A stretch of 64,000 nucleotides of DNA from Sphingomonas sp. PP-F2F-G114-C0414 (GTDB taxonomy: Bacteria; Pseudomonadota; Alphaproteobacteria; Sphingomonadales; Sphingomonadaceae). The position numbers and the translations under genes are program-made. The stretch's first letter is position 1; the number at the start of each line of letters is the position of its first letter. Below are positions 46,677 to 55,902 of this stretch, piece by piece. The notes beneath the pieces are model-generated. The model saw only the letters and a program-made list of their open reading frames with translations, was not told the DNA's origin and searched no databases. The DNA is taken from positions 62,001 through 126,000 of the forward strand of contig NZ_RCWT01000013.1 in NCBI RefSeq assembly GCF_003688595.1. The letters run 5' to 3'.

Positions 46677-47453
46677 GTGGATATCAACCTGTTATATTCG
46701 GTGGCCGGCGTGCTCGTCGGCCTCATCGTCGGGCTGACGGGTGTCGGCGGCGGGTCGCTGATGACGCCGCTGCTGGTGCTCGTCTTCGGCTTCCACCCAG
46801 CCACCGCGGTCGGCACCGACCTGCTCTACGCCTCGGCGACCAAGACGGTCGGCACGACGGTCCACGGCTGGCGCGGTACGGTCGACTGGCAGGTCGTACG
46901 CCGGCTCGCGACCGGCAGCGTCCCCGCGGCGATCGCGACGCTGCTCGTGCTCAACCATCTCGGCGAAAAGTCGTCCGACACCGGCCACGCGATCACGGTC
47001 GTGCTCGGCGTGACGCTGATCCTGTCGGCGGTCGCGACGTTCTTCCGCGGCAAGATCGTCGCGTGGCTGACGCCGCGCATCGGCACGGTCGGCGGCGAGC
47101 GCCAGGCAATGCTGACGATACTGCTCGGCGCGGTGCTCGGCGTGCTGGTGTCGCTGACCTCGGTCGGCGCCGGCGCGCTGGGCATGACTGCGCTGTTGAT
47201 CCTCTACCCGACGTTGCCGATCAACCGGCTGGTCGGGTCGGACATCGCCCACGCGGTGCCGCTGACGCTGCTCGGCGGGATCGGCCACTGGATCCTCGGC
47301 TCGGTCGACGTCGATCTGCTCGTGTCGCTGCTGATCGGCTCGATCCCTGGCATCATCGTCGGCAGCCTGATCGCGACGCGCGTCTCGGACCGCGTCTTGG
47401 TTCCCGTGCTCGCGACCGTGCTGGCGCTGGTCGGCGTGAAGCTCATCTTCTGA
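46677..47453 (+). CDS. TSUP family (TauE/SafE-like) membrane transporter
   Basis: This 258-aa protein has about eight membrane helices. GVLVGLIVGLTGVGGGSLMT is the first TSUP signature, repeated in the second half as GVLVSLTSVGAGALGMTALL. Members export sulfite, sulfonates or related organic acids. The start is a GTG at 46677, ten bases after the alaC stop, so co-transcription is likely. The following thioesterase gene starts one base after the stop. Substrate is not determined. Confidence 0.9.
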   Translation: MDINLLYSVAGVLVGLIVGLTGVGGGSLMTPLLVLVFGFHPATAVGTDLLYASATKTVGTTVHGWRGTVDWQVVRRLATGSVPAAIATLLVLNHLGEKSSDTGHAITVVLGVTLILSAVATFFRGKIVAWLTPRIGTVGGERQAMLTILLGAVLGVLVSLTSVGAGALGMTALLILYPTLPINRLVGSDIAHAVPLTLLGGIGHWILGSVDVDLLVSLLIGSIPGIIVGSLIATRVSDRVLVPVLATVLALVGVKLIF

Positions 47454-47454
47454 C

Positions 47455-47880
47455 ATGCGGCCGGGCTTCGCTTTCTCGACACGGTTCCGCGTGCGCTATG
47501 CCGAGATCGACGGCCAGCGCATCGTCTTCAACTCGCGCTATCTCGAATATGCCGACGTCGCGGTCACCGAGTTCTGGGAATGGACCGGGATCGCGGAGGC
47601 TCTGCCGGACGTCTGGCCGACCACCGAGTTCAACGTGCGGCGGACGGAAATCGACTACCTAAAGCCGTTCCGCCTAGGCGATACGATCGAGGCGTTCGTG
47701 CGGGTCGAGAAGCTTGGGACGACCAGCCTGACAAAGCGGTTCGAGCTCGCGCATGCGGAGACCGGGGAATTGCACACCGTCATCACCATGGTTAGCGTGC
47801 ATGTCGATCTGGAGACCGGCCGCCCAGTCCCGCTGCCGGACGTGATCCGCACGGTGCTGGAAGCGCTACCGACCCAATAA
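47455..47880 (+). CDS. Hotdog-fold acyl-CoA thioesterase (4HBT/YbgC-like)
   Basis: This 141-aa hotdog protein shows the 4HBT/YbgC pattern: FRVRYAEIDGQRIVFNSRYL carries the catalytic Asp, then FNVRRTEIDYLKPFRLGDT. It should hydrolyse acyl-CoA thioesters, of unknown chain. It lies one base after the transporter gene and so probably ends an alaC-transporter-thioesterase transcript. A family E repeat follows. No obvious link in function explains the grouping. Confidence 0.87.
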   Translation: MRPGFAFSTRFRVRYAEIDGQRIVFNSRYLEYADVAVTEFWEWTGIAEALPDVWPTTEFNVRRTEIDYLKPFRLGDTIEAFVRVEKLGTTSLTKRFELAHAETGELHTVITMVSVHVDLETGRPVPLPDVIRTVLEALPTQ

Positions 47881-47894
47881 CACGAAGAAAGCAT

Positions 47895-47947
47895 GTTCCC
47901 CCGCGAAGGCGGGGGTCCAGACTGGGCTCCCGCCTTCGCGGGAGAAC
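47895..47947. repeat. Intergenic palindrome, family E, copy 2
   Basis: Arms TTCCCCCGCGAAGGCGGGGG and TCCCGCCTTCGCGGGAGAAC with CCAGACTGGG in the middle. Lies between convergent genes. Confidence 0.85.
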
Positions 47948-47969
47948 AAAGAAGAGAGGGAGAAGGCAG

Positions 47970-48455
47970 TTACTCCGCCGCCTCGGCCTCAGCCTCGACC
48001 CCATCCCCTGCAACTTCCCCCGGAAGCGCCCAGATCAGGTCGCCCTTCCCCAGCACGCGCCCGTCATGCGACCGCACCGACACCGGCTGCAACGGCCGCC
48101 GATCACGCGCGTCGACCAGGATCGGGAACGCCGGCACGCACGTCTCCCACCGCTCGCCCCATTGCCGCAGCGCGATCATCGTCGGCAGCAACGCGAAACC
48201 CTTGTCGGTCAGACCGTAGGCGATCTTGCGCCGATCCTCCGGGATAGGTTGCCGCTCCAGGATCCCGTGCTCGACCAGCCGCGCCAGCCGGTTCGCGAGG
48301 ATATTGCGCGCAATCCCCAGTTCCGACTGGAACTCCTCGAAATGGTGCAGGCCATTGAACGACGCGCGCAGGATCAGGAACGACCAGCGCTCGCCCATCG
48401 CCTCCAGCGCGGCGGGCAGGCTGCATTCCAGCAATGGTTCGCGCAGTTTGCCCAT
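47970..48455 (-). CDS. HxlR-family winged-helix transcriptional regulator
   Basis: This 161-aa regulator has the HxlR winged helix in residues 1-110: SLPAALEAMGERWSFLILRA, then FEEFQSELGIARNILANRL and LARLVEHGILERQPIPEDRR. One Cys is near the N-terminus (ECSLPAALEA), as in redox- or aldehyde-sensing relatives. A ~50-residue acidic tail follows, longer than in HxlR. AGGA precedes the ATG at 48455. It stands divergent from the RSH gene. Targets are unknown. Confidence 0.88.
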   Translation of the reverse strand: MGKLREPLLECSLPAALEAMGERWSFLILRASFNGLHHFEEFQSELGIARNILANRLARLVEHGILERQPIPEDRRKIAYGLTDKGFALLPTMIALRQWGERWETCVPAFPILVDARDRRPLQPVSVRSHDGRVLGKGDLIWALPGEVAGDGVEAEAEAAE

Positions 48456-48574
48456 CACGTCATCCTCATCCGTCGGCGAGCGTACCGCATAACCCGCCGA
48501 AGCGAAACGGCCCGCTTATCCTGCGTTATGCGCCCCCGCCCGCTAACGACTGACGCAGCCACTAGATCACAGTG

Positions 48575-50731
48575 ATGCGACGCTTTTTGTTGCCAAAAGT
48601 CCTCGCCCGGCCCCATCTATGGCGCGTGCTGCGCCAATATGAACTGGTCGATCGCGTCCTCGACTACGATCCCGACGCCGACGAGGCGATGCTGAACCGC
48701 GCCTATGTCTTCTCGATGCAGGCACATGGGAGCCAGAAGCGCGCGTCCGGCGATCCGTATTTCAGCCATCCGATCGAGGTGGCAGGAATCCTCACCGATC
48801 TGCACCTAGACGCGGAGACGATCGCCACCGCGATCCTCCACGACACGATCGAGGATACGGTCGCCACGCCCGAGGAGATCGAGCGGCTGTTCGGCGCCTC
48901 CGTCGCGCGGCTGGTCGATGGCGTGACCAAGCTCAGCAAGATCGAGGCGCAGACCGAGAACGAGCGCGCCGCGGAGAACCTGCGGAAATTCCTGCTTGCG
49001 ATGTCCGACGACATCCGCGTGCTGCTGGTCAAGCTCGCCGACCGCCTCCACAACATGCGGACGCTGCATCACATCTCGAAGCCCGAGAAGCGCCGTCGCA
49101 TCGCCAAGGAGACGATGGACATCTACGCGCCGCTCGCCGAGCGGATCGGCATGTACGAGTTCATGCGCGAGATGCAGTCGCTGGCGTTCGAACAGCTCGA
49201 GCCCGAAGCCTCCGAATCGATCAACCGCCGCCTCGAACAGCTCAAGCAGGGCGATGGCGACCGCATCGCCAAGATCGCCTCAGGCCTGAAACTGGTGCTG
49301 TCGCGCGCCGGGGTCGAGGCAGAGATTTCGGGACGCGAAAAGCATCCCTATTCGATCTTCCGAAAGATGTCCGAGCGACACATCAGCTTCGAGCAGTTGT
49401 CCGACGTGATGGCGTTCCGCGCGATCGTGCCGACCGAGGAGGATTGTTACCGCGTGCTCGGGATCATCCACCAGCGCTGGCCGATGGTGCCGGGCCGGTT
49501 CAAGGATTACATCTCGACGCCCAAGCGCAACGGCTATCGCTCGCTGCACACGTCGGTGATCCACGCCGACAGCGCGCGGATCGAGATCCAGATCCGTACC
49601 GCCGACATGCATGCACAGGCCGAGTTCGGGCTGGCGGCGCACTGGGCGTACAAGCAGCAGATCAACGGCAGCGACCGCCAGGTCAGCTGGATCCGCGATC
49701 TCGTCGAGATTCTCGATACCGCCGAGAGCCCGGAAGAGCTGCTCGAACACACGCGGATGGCGATGTATACCGATCGCATCTTCGCGTTCACGCCGAAGGG
49801 CGAGCTGATCCAGCTGCCCAAGGGCGCCACCTCGATCGACTTCGCGTACGCGGTGCACACCGATCTCGGCGACCAGGCGGTCGGCGCGAAGGTCAACGGC
49901 CGCGTCGTGCCGCTGTCGACGGTGATCGAGAATGGCGACCAGGTTCAGATCCTGCGCTCGAAGGGCCAATCGCCGCAGCCGCAATGGCTCAACGTCGCGA
50001 CCACCGGCAAGGCGCTCGCCGCGATCCGCCGGCACCTGCGTCAGAAGGAGCGCGTCGAGCAGATCGCGCTCGGCCAGACCTTGTACGACGACATCGTCAC
50101 CAGACTCCCCGCGCAGATCGGCACCGATGCGCTGAGCCACGCGCTGAAGCGGCTGAAGCTGCCCGACGATTCATCGCTGATGGTCGCGATCGCCCGGCGC
50201 ACCTTGTCCGATGCGGCCGTAATGGAAGCGCTGATGCCCGGCTCCGCCGGTGCCGACGTGACGCACGCGCTGGCGCCGCAATCGAGCGCGATCTCGATCA
50301 AGGGGCTTACCCCCGGCGTCGCCTACGACCTGGCGACATGCTGCCACCCCGTGCCGGGCGACCGCATCGTCGGGTTGCGCCGGCCCGATGCCGGGATCGA
50401 GGTCCACGCGATCGACTGCAAGGTCCTCGCCGAACTCGCCGAGCGATCGGAAAACGAGACCGACTGGGTCGACGTGGCCTGGGGCGACGAGACCGAGGGC
50501 GCCGTCGCACGCATATCGGTGATGGTGAAGAACGAGCCGGGCTCGCTCGGCATCGTCTCGACGATCATCGGCGGGCATAAGGCGAACATCATCAACCTGC
50601 GGCTCGATACGCGCGACAAGAGCTTCCACACCAACGAGATCGACGTCGAGGTGCACGACGTGCAGCAGTTGATGCGGTTGATGGCCGGGCTGCGGGCGGC
50701 GGATGCGGTGCATACGGTGGAGCGGGTGTAG
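48575..50731 (+). CDS. Bifunctional (p)ppGpp synthetase/hydrolase (RSH)
   Basis: This stringent-response enzyme (718 aa) has a hydrolase HD domain with the active HDTIEDT motif and a synthetase domain (RFKDYISTPKRNGYRSLHTS). A TGS domain (FTPKGELIQLPKGATSIDFA), then a helical region and a C-terminal ACT domain follow (SVMVKNEPGSLGIVSTIIGG). Both catalytic centres look intact, as in the single RSH of most Alphaproteobacteria. Start is uncertain: ATG 48575 has no ribosome site; GTG 48626 (VLRQYELVDRV) matches where homologues begin. rpoZ is not adjacent. Confidence 0.95.
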   Translation: MRRFLLPKVLARPHLWRVLRQYELVDRVLDYDPDADEAMLNRAYVFSMQAHGSQKRASGDPYFSHPIEVAGILTDLHLDAETIATAILHDTIEDTVATPEEIERLFGASVARLVDGVTKLSKIEAQTENERAAENLRKFLLAMSDDIRVLLVKLADRLHNMRTLHHISKPEKRRRIAKETMDIYAPLAERIGMYEFMREMQSLAFEQLEPEASESINRRLEQLKQGDGDRIAKIASGLKLVLSRAGVEAEISGREKHPYSIFRKMSERHISFEQLSDVMAFRAIVPTEEDCYRVLGIIHQRWPMVPGRFKDYISTPKRNGYRSLHTSVIHADSARIEIQIRTADMHAQAEFGLAAHWAYKQQINGSDRQVSWIRDLVEILDTAESPEELLEHTRMAMYTDRIFAFTPKGELIQLPKGATSIDFAYAVHTDLGDQAVGAKVNGRVVPLSTVIENGDQVQILRSKGQSPQPQWLNVATTGKALAAIRRHLRQKERVEQIALGQTLYDDIVTRLPAQIGTDALSHALKRLKLPDDSSLMVAIARRTLSDAAVMEALMPGSAGADVTHALAPQSSAISIKGLTPGVAYDLATCCHPVPGDRIVGLRRPDAGIEVHAIDCKVLAELAERSENETDWVDVAWGDETEGAVARISVMVKNEPGSLGIVSTIIGGHKANIINLRLDTRDKSFHTNEIDVEVHDVQQLMRLMAGLRAADAVHTVERV

Positions 50732-50773
50732 GATTTGTTGCGCACTACACATGGCGACCGCTAGACGGGCCGG

Positions 50774-51772
50774 ATGAACCGCCCGTCTCTTTCGATTGTC
50801 GTCCCCTGCTATAACGAGGCTGCGTGCCTCGACATCCTGCACGCGCGTATTTCCGGTGCGGCGAAGGTCGCGGTTGGCGACGATTACGAGATCGTCCTGA
50901 TCAACGACGGCTCGCGCGACGACAGCTGGCCGGTGATGCAGCGCCTCGCCGCCGCCGATCCGCGGCTGGTCGCGATCAACCTCTCGCGCAACCACGGCCA
51001 CCAGCTCGCCCTGACCGCCGGACTCGACCTGTGCGCAGGCGAGCAGATCCTGATCATCGACGCCGATCTCCAGGACCCCCCCGAACTCCTGTCCGACATG
51101 CGCGCGGCGATGGCGGCAAGCCAGGCCGACGTCGTCTATGCCGTTCGCCGCCAGCGCGCCGGCGAAACGGTGTTCAAGAAAGCCACCGCCGCCGCCTTCT
51201 ACCGTCTACTGACCCGGATGACCGAGACGCCGATCCCGCTCGACACCGGCGACTTCCGCCTGATGAGCCGGCGCGCGCTGGATGCATTCCTGTCGATGCC
51301 GGAGCAGGCGCGCTTCATCCGCGGCATGGTCGCCTGGATTGGCTTCAAGCAGGTCCCCTTCCCCTACGACCGCGCCGAGCGGCTCGCGGGCGAGACGAAC
51401 TATCCGCTGGCGAAGATGATCCGCCTCGCGTTTGACGCCGTTACCGGCTTTTCGACTGCACCGTTGCGGTTCGCGAGCCATGCCGGGCTGGCGCTGACCG
51501 GCGTGTCGCTTTTGCTATTCGTCTATATCGCGATTGGTTGGCTGTCGGGCAGTGCGGTGCAGGGCTGGACCTCGACGATGCTAGTGACCGTGTTCCTCGG
51601 CGCGGTGCAGATGTTCGTGTTGGGAATGATCGGCGAGTATCTCGGACGACTGTACGTCGAGTCCAAGCGCCGGCCGCTGTATATCGTCGCGGACGTGGCG
51701 GGGCCGATCCAGGGGAAGGCGACCTTGGGGTTTCGTGCGGAACCGGTGGACGTGGTGCTGTTGCCTGAATAA
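50774..51772 (+). CDS. GT2 glycosyltransferase, DPM1/GtrB/ArnC type
   Basis: This 332-aa membrane-bound glycosyltransferase starts SLSIVVPCYNEAACLDILHA. It has IIDADLQDPPELLSDM, which holds the metal DxD-type motif, and LDTGDFRLMSRRALDAFLSM. Two C-terminal membrane helices (LALTGVSLLLFVYIAIGWL; MLVTVFLGAVQMFVLGMIGE) complete the GtrB/DPM1 plan. It is expected to load a sugar onto undecaprenyl phosphate. GtrA and a polytopic membrane transferase lie within 3 kb, the classic Gtr three-part set. The donor sugar is unknown. Confidence 0.9.
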   Translation: MNRPSLSIVVPCYNEAACLDILHARISGAAKVAVGDDYEIVLINDGSRDDSWPVMQRLAAADPRLVAINLSRNHGHQLALTAGLDLCAGEQILIIDADLQDPPELLSDMRAAMAASQADVVYAVRRQRAGETVFKKATAAAFYRLLTRMTETPIPLDTGDFRLMSRRALDAFLSMPEQARFIRGMVAWIGFKQVPFPYDRAERLAGETNYPLAKMIRLAFDAVTGFSTAPLRFASHAGLALTGVSLLLFVYIAIGWLSGSAVQGWTSTMLVTVFLGAVQMFVLGMIGEYLGRLYVESKRRPLYIVADVAGPIQGKATLGFRAEPVDVVLLPE

Positions 51773-51842
51773 CCGTTCCCTCGCGAACGCGGGGGTCCAG
51801 GGGCCCAGAACGCTACCTCCCGATCACACCATTTAGCGATTG

Positions 51843-51950
51843 CACCACCCCGGCGAAGGCCGGGGCCCAGTTGGCAAGGTCGCAGTGACGAAGCGCGCCC
51901 GAAGTTAGCAACGTCCCCCAACTGGGCCCCGGCCTCCGCCGGGGTGGTGG
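51843..51950. repeat. Intergenic ~105 bp palindromic element, family A, copy 6
   Basis: Arms CACCCCGGCGAAGGCCGGGG and CCCCGGCCTCCGCCGGGGTG with AGTTAGCAACGTCCCCCAAC in the core, shared with copy 1. A family E half-element lies at 51776-51800 and a family D copy follows; together they fill the 319-bp convergent gap. Confidence 0.88.
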
Positions 51951-51976
51951 TGGAAATGCATCGCAGCCTCCACTTT

Positions 51977-52047
51977 CCGTTCGTGCTGAGCGAAGTCGAA
52001 GCACTTGCGCGCGGGGCATGTCCTTCGACTTCGCTCAGGACGAACGG
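51977..52047. repeat. Intergenic palindrome, family D, copy 3
   Basis: CCGTTCGTGCTGAGCGAAGT and ACTTCGCTCAGGACGAACGG flank CGCGGGGCATGTC. It closely matches the copy at 13998. Confidence 0.85.
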
Positions 52048-52091
52048 GTCAGGGGCGGCGGTAACGATCCGGCGCAAGATGTGCGATAAGT

Positions 52092-52820
52092 TTACCGCGG
52101 CACCGCCAGCGTCACGATCGAGACGCCCGGGGTCATCGGCAGGCGACCGACCATGTGGCGTTCCAGGCGGAAGATCTTCTCGAACAGCGCGTTTACCAGC
52201 TTGGGTGGCGGGGAATCGTCGCTGTCGTCGCGACCCGAAAGGCGTCCGGCGATCCGCGCCGCGGCCGCTAGCGGGAAGAGCAGCGAGTTGAAATAGCCGA
52301 GCTTTTCGGGCTTCAGGCCCGCCGTCTCGATCGCTGTCTTGAGCGTGGCCTTCGAATAGCGGCGGTGGTGGTGGTTCACGGTGTCGTGTGCGCTCCACAT
52401 CCACTGGTGCGCCGGCACCGCGATCAGGATCTTGCCGCCGGGCGCGAGGCAATCCGCCATCGCCTTCAGCGCGGCGACGTCGTCCTCGATATGTTCGACC
52501 ACGTCGAGCACCGCGATCAGGTCGTAGTGCGCGCGGGGTACGCCGGGGAGTTCGGGCAAGGGGGCCGCGCCGACCGGTTTGCCGAGGCGTTCGCTGGCGA
52601 TCTCGCGCGCGGCCGGATCGATCTCGATCGCGTCGATGCTGCCGAACGCGGCGAGCATCGGCAAATTGTGGCCGGTGCCGCAGCCGATCTCGAGGATCTT
52701 CGCATCCTTCGGCAACGCGCCGTAGCGGGTCAGGTAATCGGCGAGGATGTCGCGGCGTGCGCGGTACCACCAGTGGGTGGAGTCGTGGGCGGCCATCCGG
52801 TCGTAGACGATGCGATCCAT
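52092..52820 (-). CDS. Class I SAM-dependent methyltransferase
   Basis: This 242-aa methyltransferase has motif I ILEIGCGTGHNLPMLAAFGS, an acidic motif II end (AIEIDPAAREIA), and LIAVLDVVEHIEDDVAALKA as the post-II region. The C-terminal ~60 residues contain SPPPKLVNALFEKIFRLERH and an apparent hydrophobic stretch, suggesting membrane proximity. The type often modifies a lipid-linked sugar or lipid head group. Its position between GT2 and GtrA supports that but does not prove it. It lies 30 bp downstream of gtrA on the same strand. Confidence 0.88.
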   Translation of the reverse strand: MDRIVYDRMAAHDSTHWWYRARRDILADYLTRYGALPKDAKILEIGCGTGHNLPMLAAFGSIDAIEIDPAAREIASERLGKPVGAAPLPELPGVPRAHYDLIAVLDVVEHIEDDVAALKAMADCLAPGGKILIAVPAHQWMWSAHDTVNHHHRRYSKATLKTAIETAGLKPEKLGYFNSLLFPLAAAARIAGRLSGRDDSDDSPPPKLVNALFEKIFRLERHMVGRLPMTPGVSIVTLAVPR

Positions 52821-52850
52821 TAAGTGTCGGCCCTGAGATTGAATTTCATG

Positions 52851-53276
52851 TCAGTTGAAAACCCAAAGACGGTTGAGCACGAAGCTCAGGATCGCGGCAA
52901 GAAGCACGGCGGGAACCAGCGGGATCCACGGGTGCAGATGAAGCAGCGCGGTGCCAATCCACGTGATGGCCGCATTGAGACTCAGCCCGGCGGCCTGAAC
53001 GATCACGAACTTAAAATGCCGCCCGGCGCCCGGCTCCTTGGCGTGCCCCTTGAAGCTCCAGCGGCTGTGCAGGAAGAATCCGACCACGACGGCGACCACG
53101 AAGGCGAACGGTACCGCCGCCACCGCCTGGCGTGGCGGAAAGACATACGCGGTCAGCGGCAGGTAGACGAGCGAATACACGACGCTGGAAATCCCGCCGG
53201 CGATTCCGAAGCGCACGAGCTGGCCGAGCACGCCGCTCGCCCGCATCTGCTCCATCTGTCGCCAAATCGCCTGCAT
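52851..53276 (-). CDS. gtrA: GtrA-like flippase-type protein
   Basis: This 141-aa four-helix membrane protein of the GtrA/DPMS family begins with a soluble stretch, then LVRFGIAGGISSVVYSLVYL (helix 1), two middle helices and AVLLAAILSFVLNRLWVFN at the end, which is the family's conserved C-terminus. GtrA is thought to flip undecaprenyl-phosphate-linked sugars. It is read with the methyltransferase downstream and is divergent from the GT-C gene by about 125 bp. This arrangement and the GT2 nearby point to lipid-linked sugar transfer to an envelope polymer. Confidence 0.88.
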   Translation of the reverse strand: MQAIWRQMEQMRASGVLGQLVRFGIAGGISSVVYSLVYLPLTAYVFPPRQAVAAVPFAFVVAVVVGFFLHSRWSFKGHAKEPGAGRHFKFVIVQAAGLSLNAAITWIGTALLHLHPWIPLVPAVLLAAILSFVLNRLWVFN

Positions 53277-53400
53277 GCCCGCCTTGTTCTTTACCCTCCG
53301 GCGATCGCGCCGGTGCCTTGTTCTTTACGGACACCGCGATAGAGCGACGCTTGAGATACGCCCGCGCATCTAGAGTGCGTGCGGGCTGGAGGAAAGCGTT

Positions 53401-55188
53401 TTGGATCAGGCACCACTTCAGCGGCGGACGTTGCTGGACGAACTCGATCGGCATTGGATCGCGTTGACGCTGCTCGCCTGGGTGGCGGTGGCGGCGTGGT
53501 CGATGTTCGATCGCTGGGGCCAGATCCGCTGGCTGTCGCTCGGCGATACCGACGACAACATGCGGCTGATGCAGGTCCGTGCGCTGCTGGACGGCCAGGG
53601 CTGGTACGATCTGCGCAACTACCGGATGAACCCGCCGGTCGGGTTCGACATCCACTGGAGCCGGATCGTCGACCTGCCGATCGCTGGGCTGATCCTGTTC
53701 TTCCGCCTGTTCACCAGCAACAGCTGGGCGGAGCGGCTGGCGTGCGGGATCGCACCGTTGCTGCCGCTGTCGATCGCGATGCTGGGCATCGGCGCAACCG
53801 TGCGGCGGCTGATCAGCTCGTATGCGTGGCCCCTCGCGGTCGTGATCATGGTCGGCGCGACGGGCACGATGCTGATGTTCATGCCCGAGCGGATCGATCA
53901 TCACGGCTGGCAGCTGGCCATGCTGAGCCTGACGGTTGCCGGGCTGTGCGATACGAACGGGCGGCGCGGTGGCGCGATGGTCGGGATCGCAAGCGCGGTG
54001 TCGCTGTCGATCGGGCTCGAGCTGTTGCCGTATGCAGCTATGGCGGGGGCGATCATCGCGCTTCGCTGGGTGTGGGATCGGTCGGAGGCCGAGCGGCTGT
54101 CGATCTATGCGCTGACGCTCGGCGGCGGCAGCACGCTGGGGTTCGCACTGTTCGCGTCGAACGCCAACCAGGCGATGCGCTGCGACGCGCTGACGCCGGT
54201 GTGGTTGAGCGTGATGATTGCGGCGGGGATGCTGCTGTTTTTGCTCGCGCGGTTCGGTCCGTCGTCGCGGGGGGCTCGGCTGGCACTGGCGGTGGTCGCG
54301 GGTGCGGCGATCGTTGCGGGCTTTGCGCTCGTGTTTCCGCAGTGCCTCGGGCGGCCCGAGGGGATCTCGCCCGAGCTGCAACGCAACTGGCTGGACAATG
54401 TCCGCGAGGCCAAGCCGATCTACAAGCATAGTTTCCGGGTCGGGTTCGCGCTGGCGACGCTGCCGATCATCGGGCTGATCGGGGCGATCCTTGCCGCCTG
54501 GCGTGCGCGTCGCGACGACCGAGCCGTGGGCTGGGCGGCGGTGGCGCTGTTCACGGCGTTCGCGTGCGCGATGCTGTTGTGGCAGGTCCGTGCCGGACCG
54601 GCGGCGCAGTTGCTGGCGATTCCGGGGGCGACCGCGCTCGGGTGGCTGATCCTGCCGCGGCTGCTCGGCAACCGGTCGGTGGCGGTGCGCGTGCTGGGGA
54701 CGGTCGGTGCGTTCCTGATCGTGTCGGGGCTGTTTGCCGGGATGGTGATCCAGTATTTTCCGATCGATCGGCCGAAGCCGTATGAGAAGCGCGTCAACAT
54801 GGCGACGGGCAACTGCCTGCGGACGACCGTGCTGCTCGCGCTGAACACATACCCTGCGCAGACCGTGTTCACCTTCGTCGACATGGGGCCGCGGCTGATC
54901 ACGATCACGCACCACGATGCGGTGGCGGGGCCGTACCACCGCAACGGCGATGCGATCCTCGACGTGCAGCATGCGTTCGGCGGCACGCCGGACCAGGCGC
55001 ATGCGATCATCAAGCGGCATGGCGCGACGATGCTGCTGCTGTGCCCGAATGCGGCGGAGTCGACGAACTACAAGGCGCGCAGTCCGAAGGGGTTCTATGC
55101 GCAGATGGCGAATAACGAGGTGCCGGCGTGGCTGACGCCGCTCCCGCTGCCGGCGAAGTCGCCGTTGCGGTTGTTCAAGGTGGACTGA
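53401..55188 (+). CDS. Polytopic GT-C-like glycosyltransferase (STT3/PglB-like N-terminus)
   Basis: This 595-aa inner-membrane protein has about 12 helices and then a periplasmic C-terminal domain. The first outside loop has SLGDTDDNMRLMQVRALLDG and PPVGFDIHWSRIVDLP, like the acidic motif and flanking sequence in STT3/PglB and ArnT-type GT-C enzymes. A second loop has MPERIDHHGWQLAML, also acidic. It is annotated in many genomes only as hypothetical. I infer it takes a sugar from undecaprenyl phosphate; acceptor unknown. The start is a TTG at 53401 with GGAGG eight bases upstream. A repeat follows the stop. Confidence 0.72.
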   Translation: MDQAPLQRRTLLDELDRHWIALTLLAWVAVAAWSMFDRWGQIRWLSLGDTDDNMRLMQVRALLDGQGWYDLRNYRMNPPVGFDIHWSRIVDLPIAGLILFFRLFTSNSWAERLACGIAPLLPLSIAMLGIGATVRRLISSYAWPLAVVIMVGATGTMLMFMPERIDHHGWQLAMLSLTVAGLCDTNGRRGGAMVGIASAVSLSIGLELLPYAAMAGAIIALRWVWDRSEAERLSIYALTLGGGSTLGFALFASNANQAMRCDALTPVWLSVMIAAGMLLFLLARFGPSSRGARLALAVVAGAAIVAGFALVFPQCLGRPEGISPELQRNWLDNVREAKPIYKHSFRVGFALATLPIIGLIGAILAAWRARRDDRAVGWAAVALFTAFACAMLLWQVRAGPAAQLLAIPGATALGWLILPRLLGNRSVAVRVLGTVGAFLIVSGLFAGMVIQYFPIDRPKPYEKRVNMATGNCLRTTVLLALNTYPAQTVFTFVDMGPRLITITHHDAVAGPYHRNGDAILDVQHAFGGTPDQAHAIIKRHGATMLLLCPNAAESTNYKARSPKGFYAQMANNEVPAWLTPLPLPAKSPLRLFKVD

Positions 55189-55192
55189 CCTC

Positions 55193-55276
55193 CCGTCACC
55201 CTGACGAAAGTCAGGATCCAGAGCCATTGGCGATACCGCTCTTGGCTCTGGATCCTGGGTCGAGCCCAGGATGACG
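55193..55276. repeat. Intergenic palindrome, family B, copy 2
   Basis: CCGTCACCCTGACGAAAGTC... and GATCCTGGGTCGAGCCCAGG ATGACG: the right arm is of the variant type seen as a left arm in copy 3. Lies between convergent genes. Confidence 0.8.
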
Positions 55277-55281
55277 TGGAG

Positions 55282-55902
55282 TTAGCGCAGCACCTCGGTC
55301 AGGCCGTCGATCACGAACTGAACCGCCAGCGCGGCCAGCAGCACGCCGAGCAACCGCGTGATCACCGCCTCGATCTTCGCGCCGAGGATCCGCATGATCG
55401 GGCCGGCCGCCAGCAGCGCGACCAAAGTCAGCAGCAGGATCGTCACCATCGCGCCGAGCACCACGGCCGAGCGTTCGAGCCCGCTGTTGCGGCTCATCAA
55501 CAGCATCACCGACGCGATCGAGCCGGGGCCAGCGATCATCGGCATCGCCATCGGGAAGATCGAGACGTCCTCGACCTCGGGATCGCTCGCGACCTTGGCG
55601 GCACGATCCTCGCGGCGTTCGGTGCGCTTTTCGAACACCATTTCCAGCGCGATCAGGAACAGCATGATGCCGCCGGCGATGCGGAAGCTGGCGAGGCTGA
55701 TGCCGAGACCTTTCAGCAACGCCTCGCCGAACAGCGCGAACACGAACAGGATCGCCGCCGCCACGCCGACCGCGCGCAACGCCATCGCGCGCTTCTGCAC
55801 GGTCGAGGCACCGGCCGACAGCCCGGCATAGATCGGTGCGCAGCCGGGGGGATCAATGACCACGAAGAACGTGATCAGCGACGAGATGTAGAGTTCGATC
55901 AC
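55282..55902 (-). CDS. MarC family membrane protein
   Basis: This 206-aa protein has six predicted helices in two MarC-type repeats. [20 protein letters not shown] and [20 protein letters not shown] are family hallmarks. MarC proteins were once linked to multidrug resistance, but that is no longer supported; function is unknown. Its start overlaps the folD stop by four bases, so it is the last gene of a yggT-DUF167-folD-marC transcript. It has no other clue to a role. Confidence 0.93.
   Translation of the reverse strand: MIELYISSLITFFVVIDPPGCAPIYAGLSAGASTVQKRAMALRAVGVAAAILFVFALFGEALLKGLGISLASFRIAGGIMLFLIALEMVFEKRTERREDRAAKVASDPEVEDVSIFPMAMPMIAGPGSIASVMLLMSRNSGLERSAVVLGAMVTILLLTLVALLAAGPIMRILGAKIEAVITRLLGVLLAALAVQFVIDGLTEVLR

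Noticed and set aside
51523..52770. 415-codon frame crossing the repeats and two genes
   Set aside because: It runs through family A and D repeats and antisense or out of frame to real genes.
53011..55227. 738-codon open frame on the minus strand
   Set aside because: It runs antisense to the GT-C gene; composition is Arg/Gln/Asp/Pro-biased with no motif. The plus-strand reading has membrane helices and a ribosome site.
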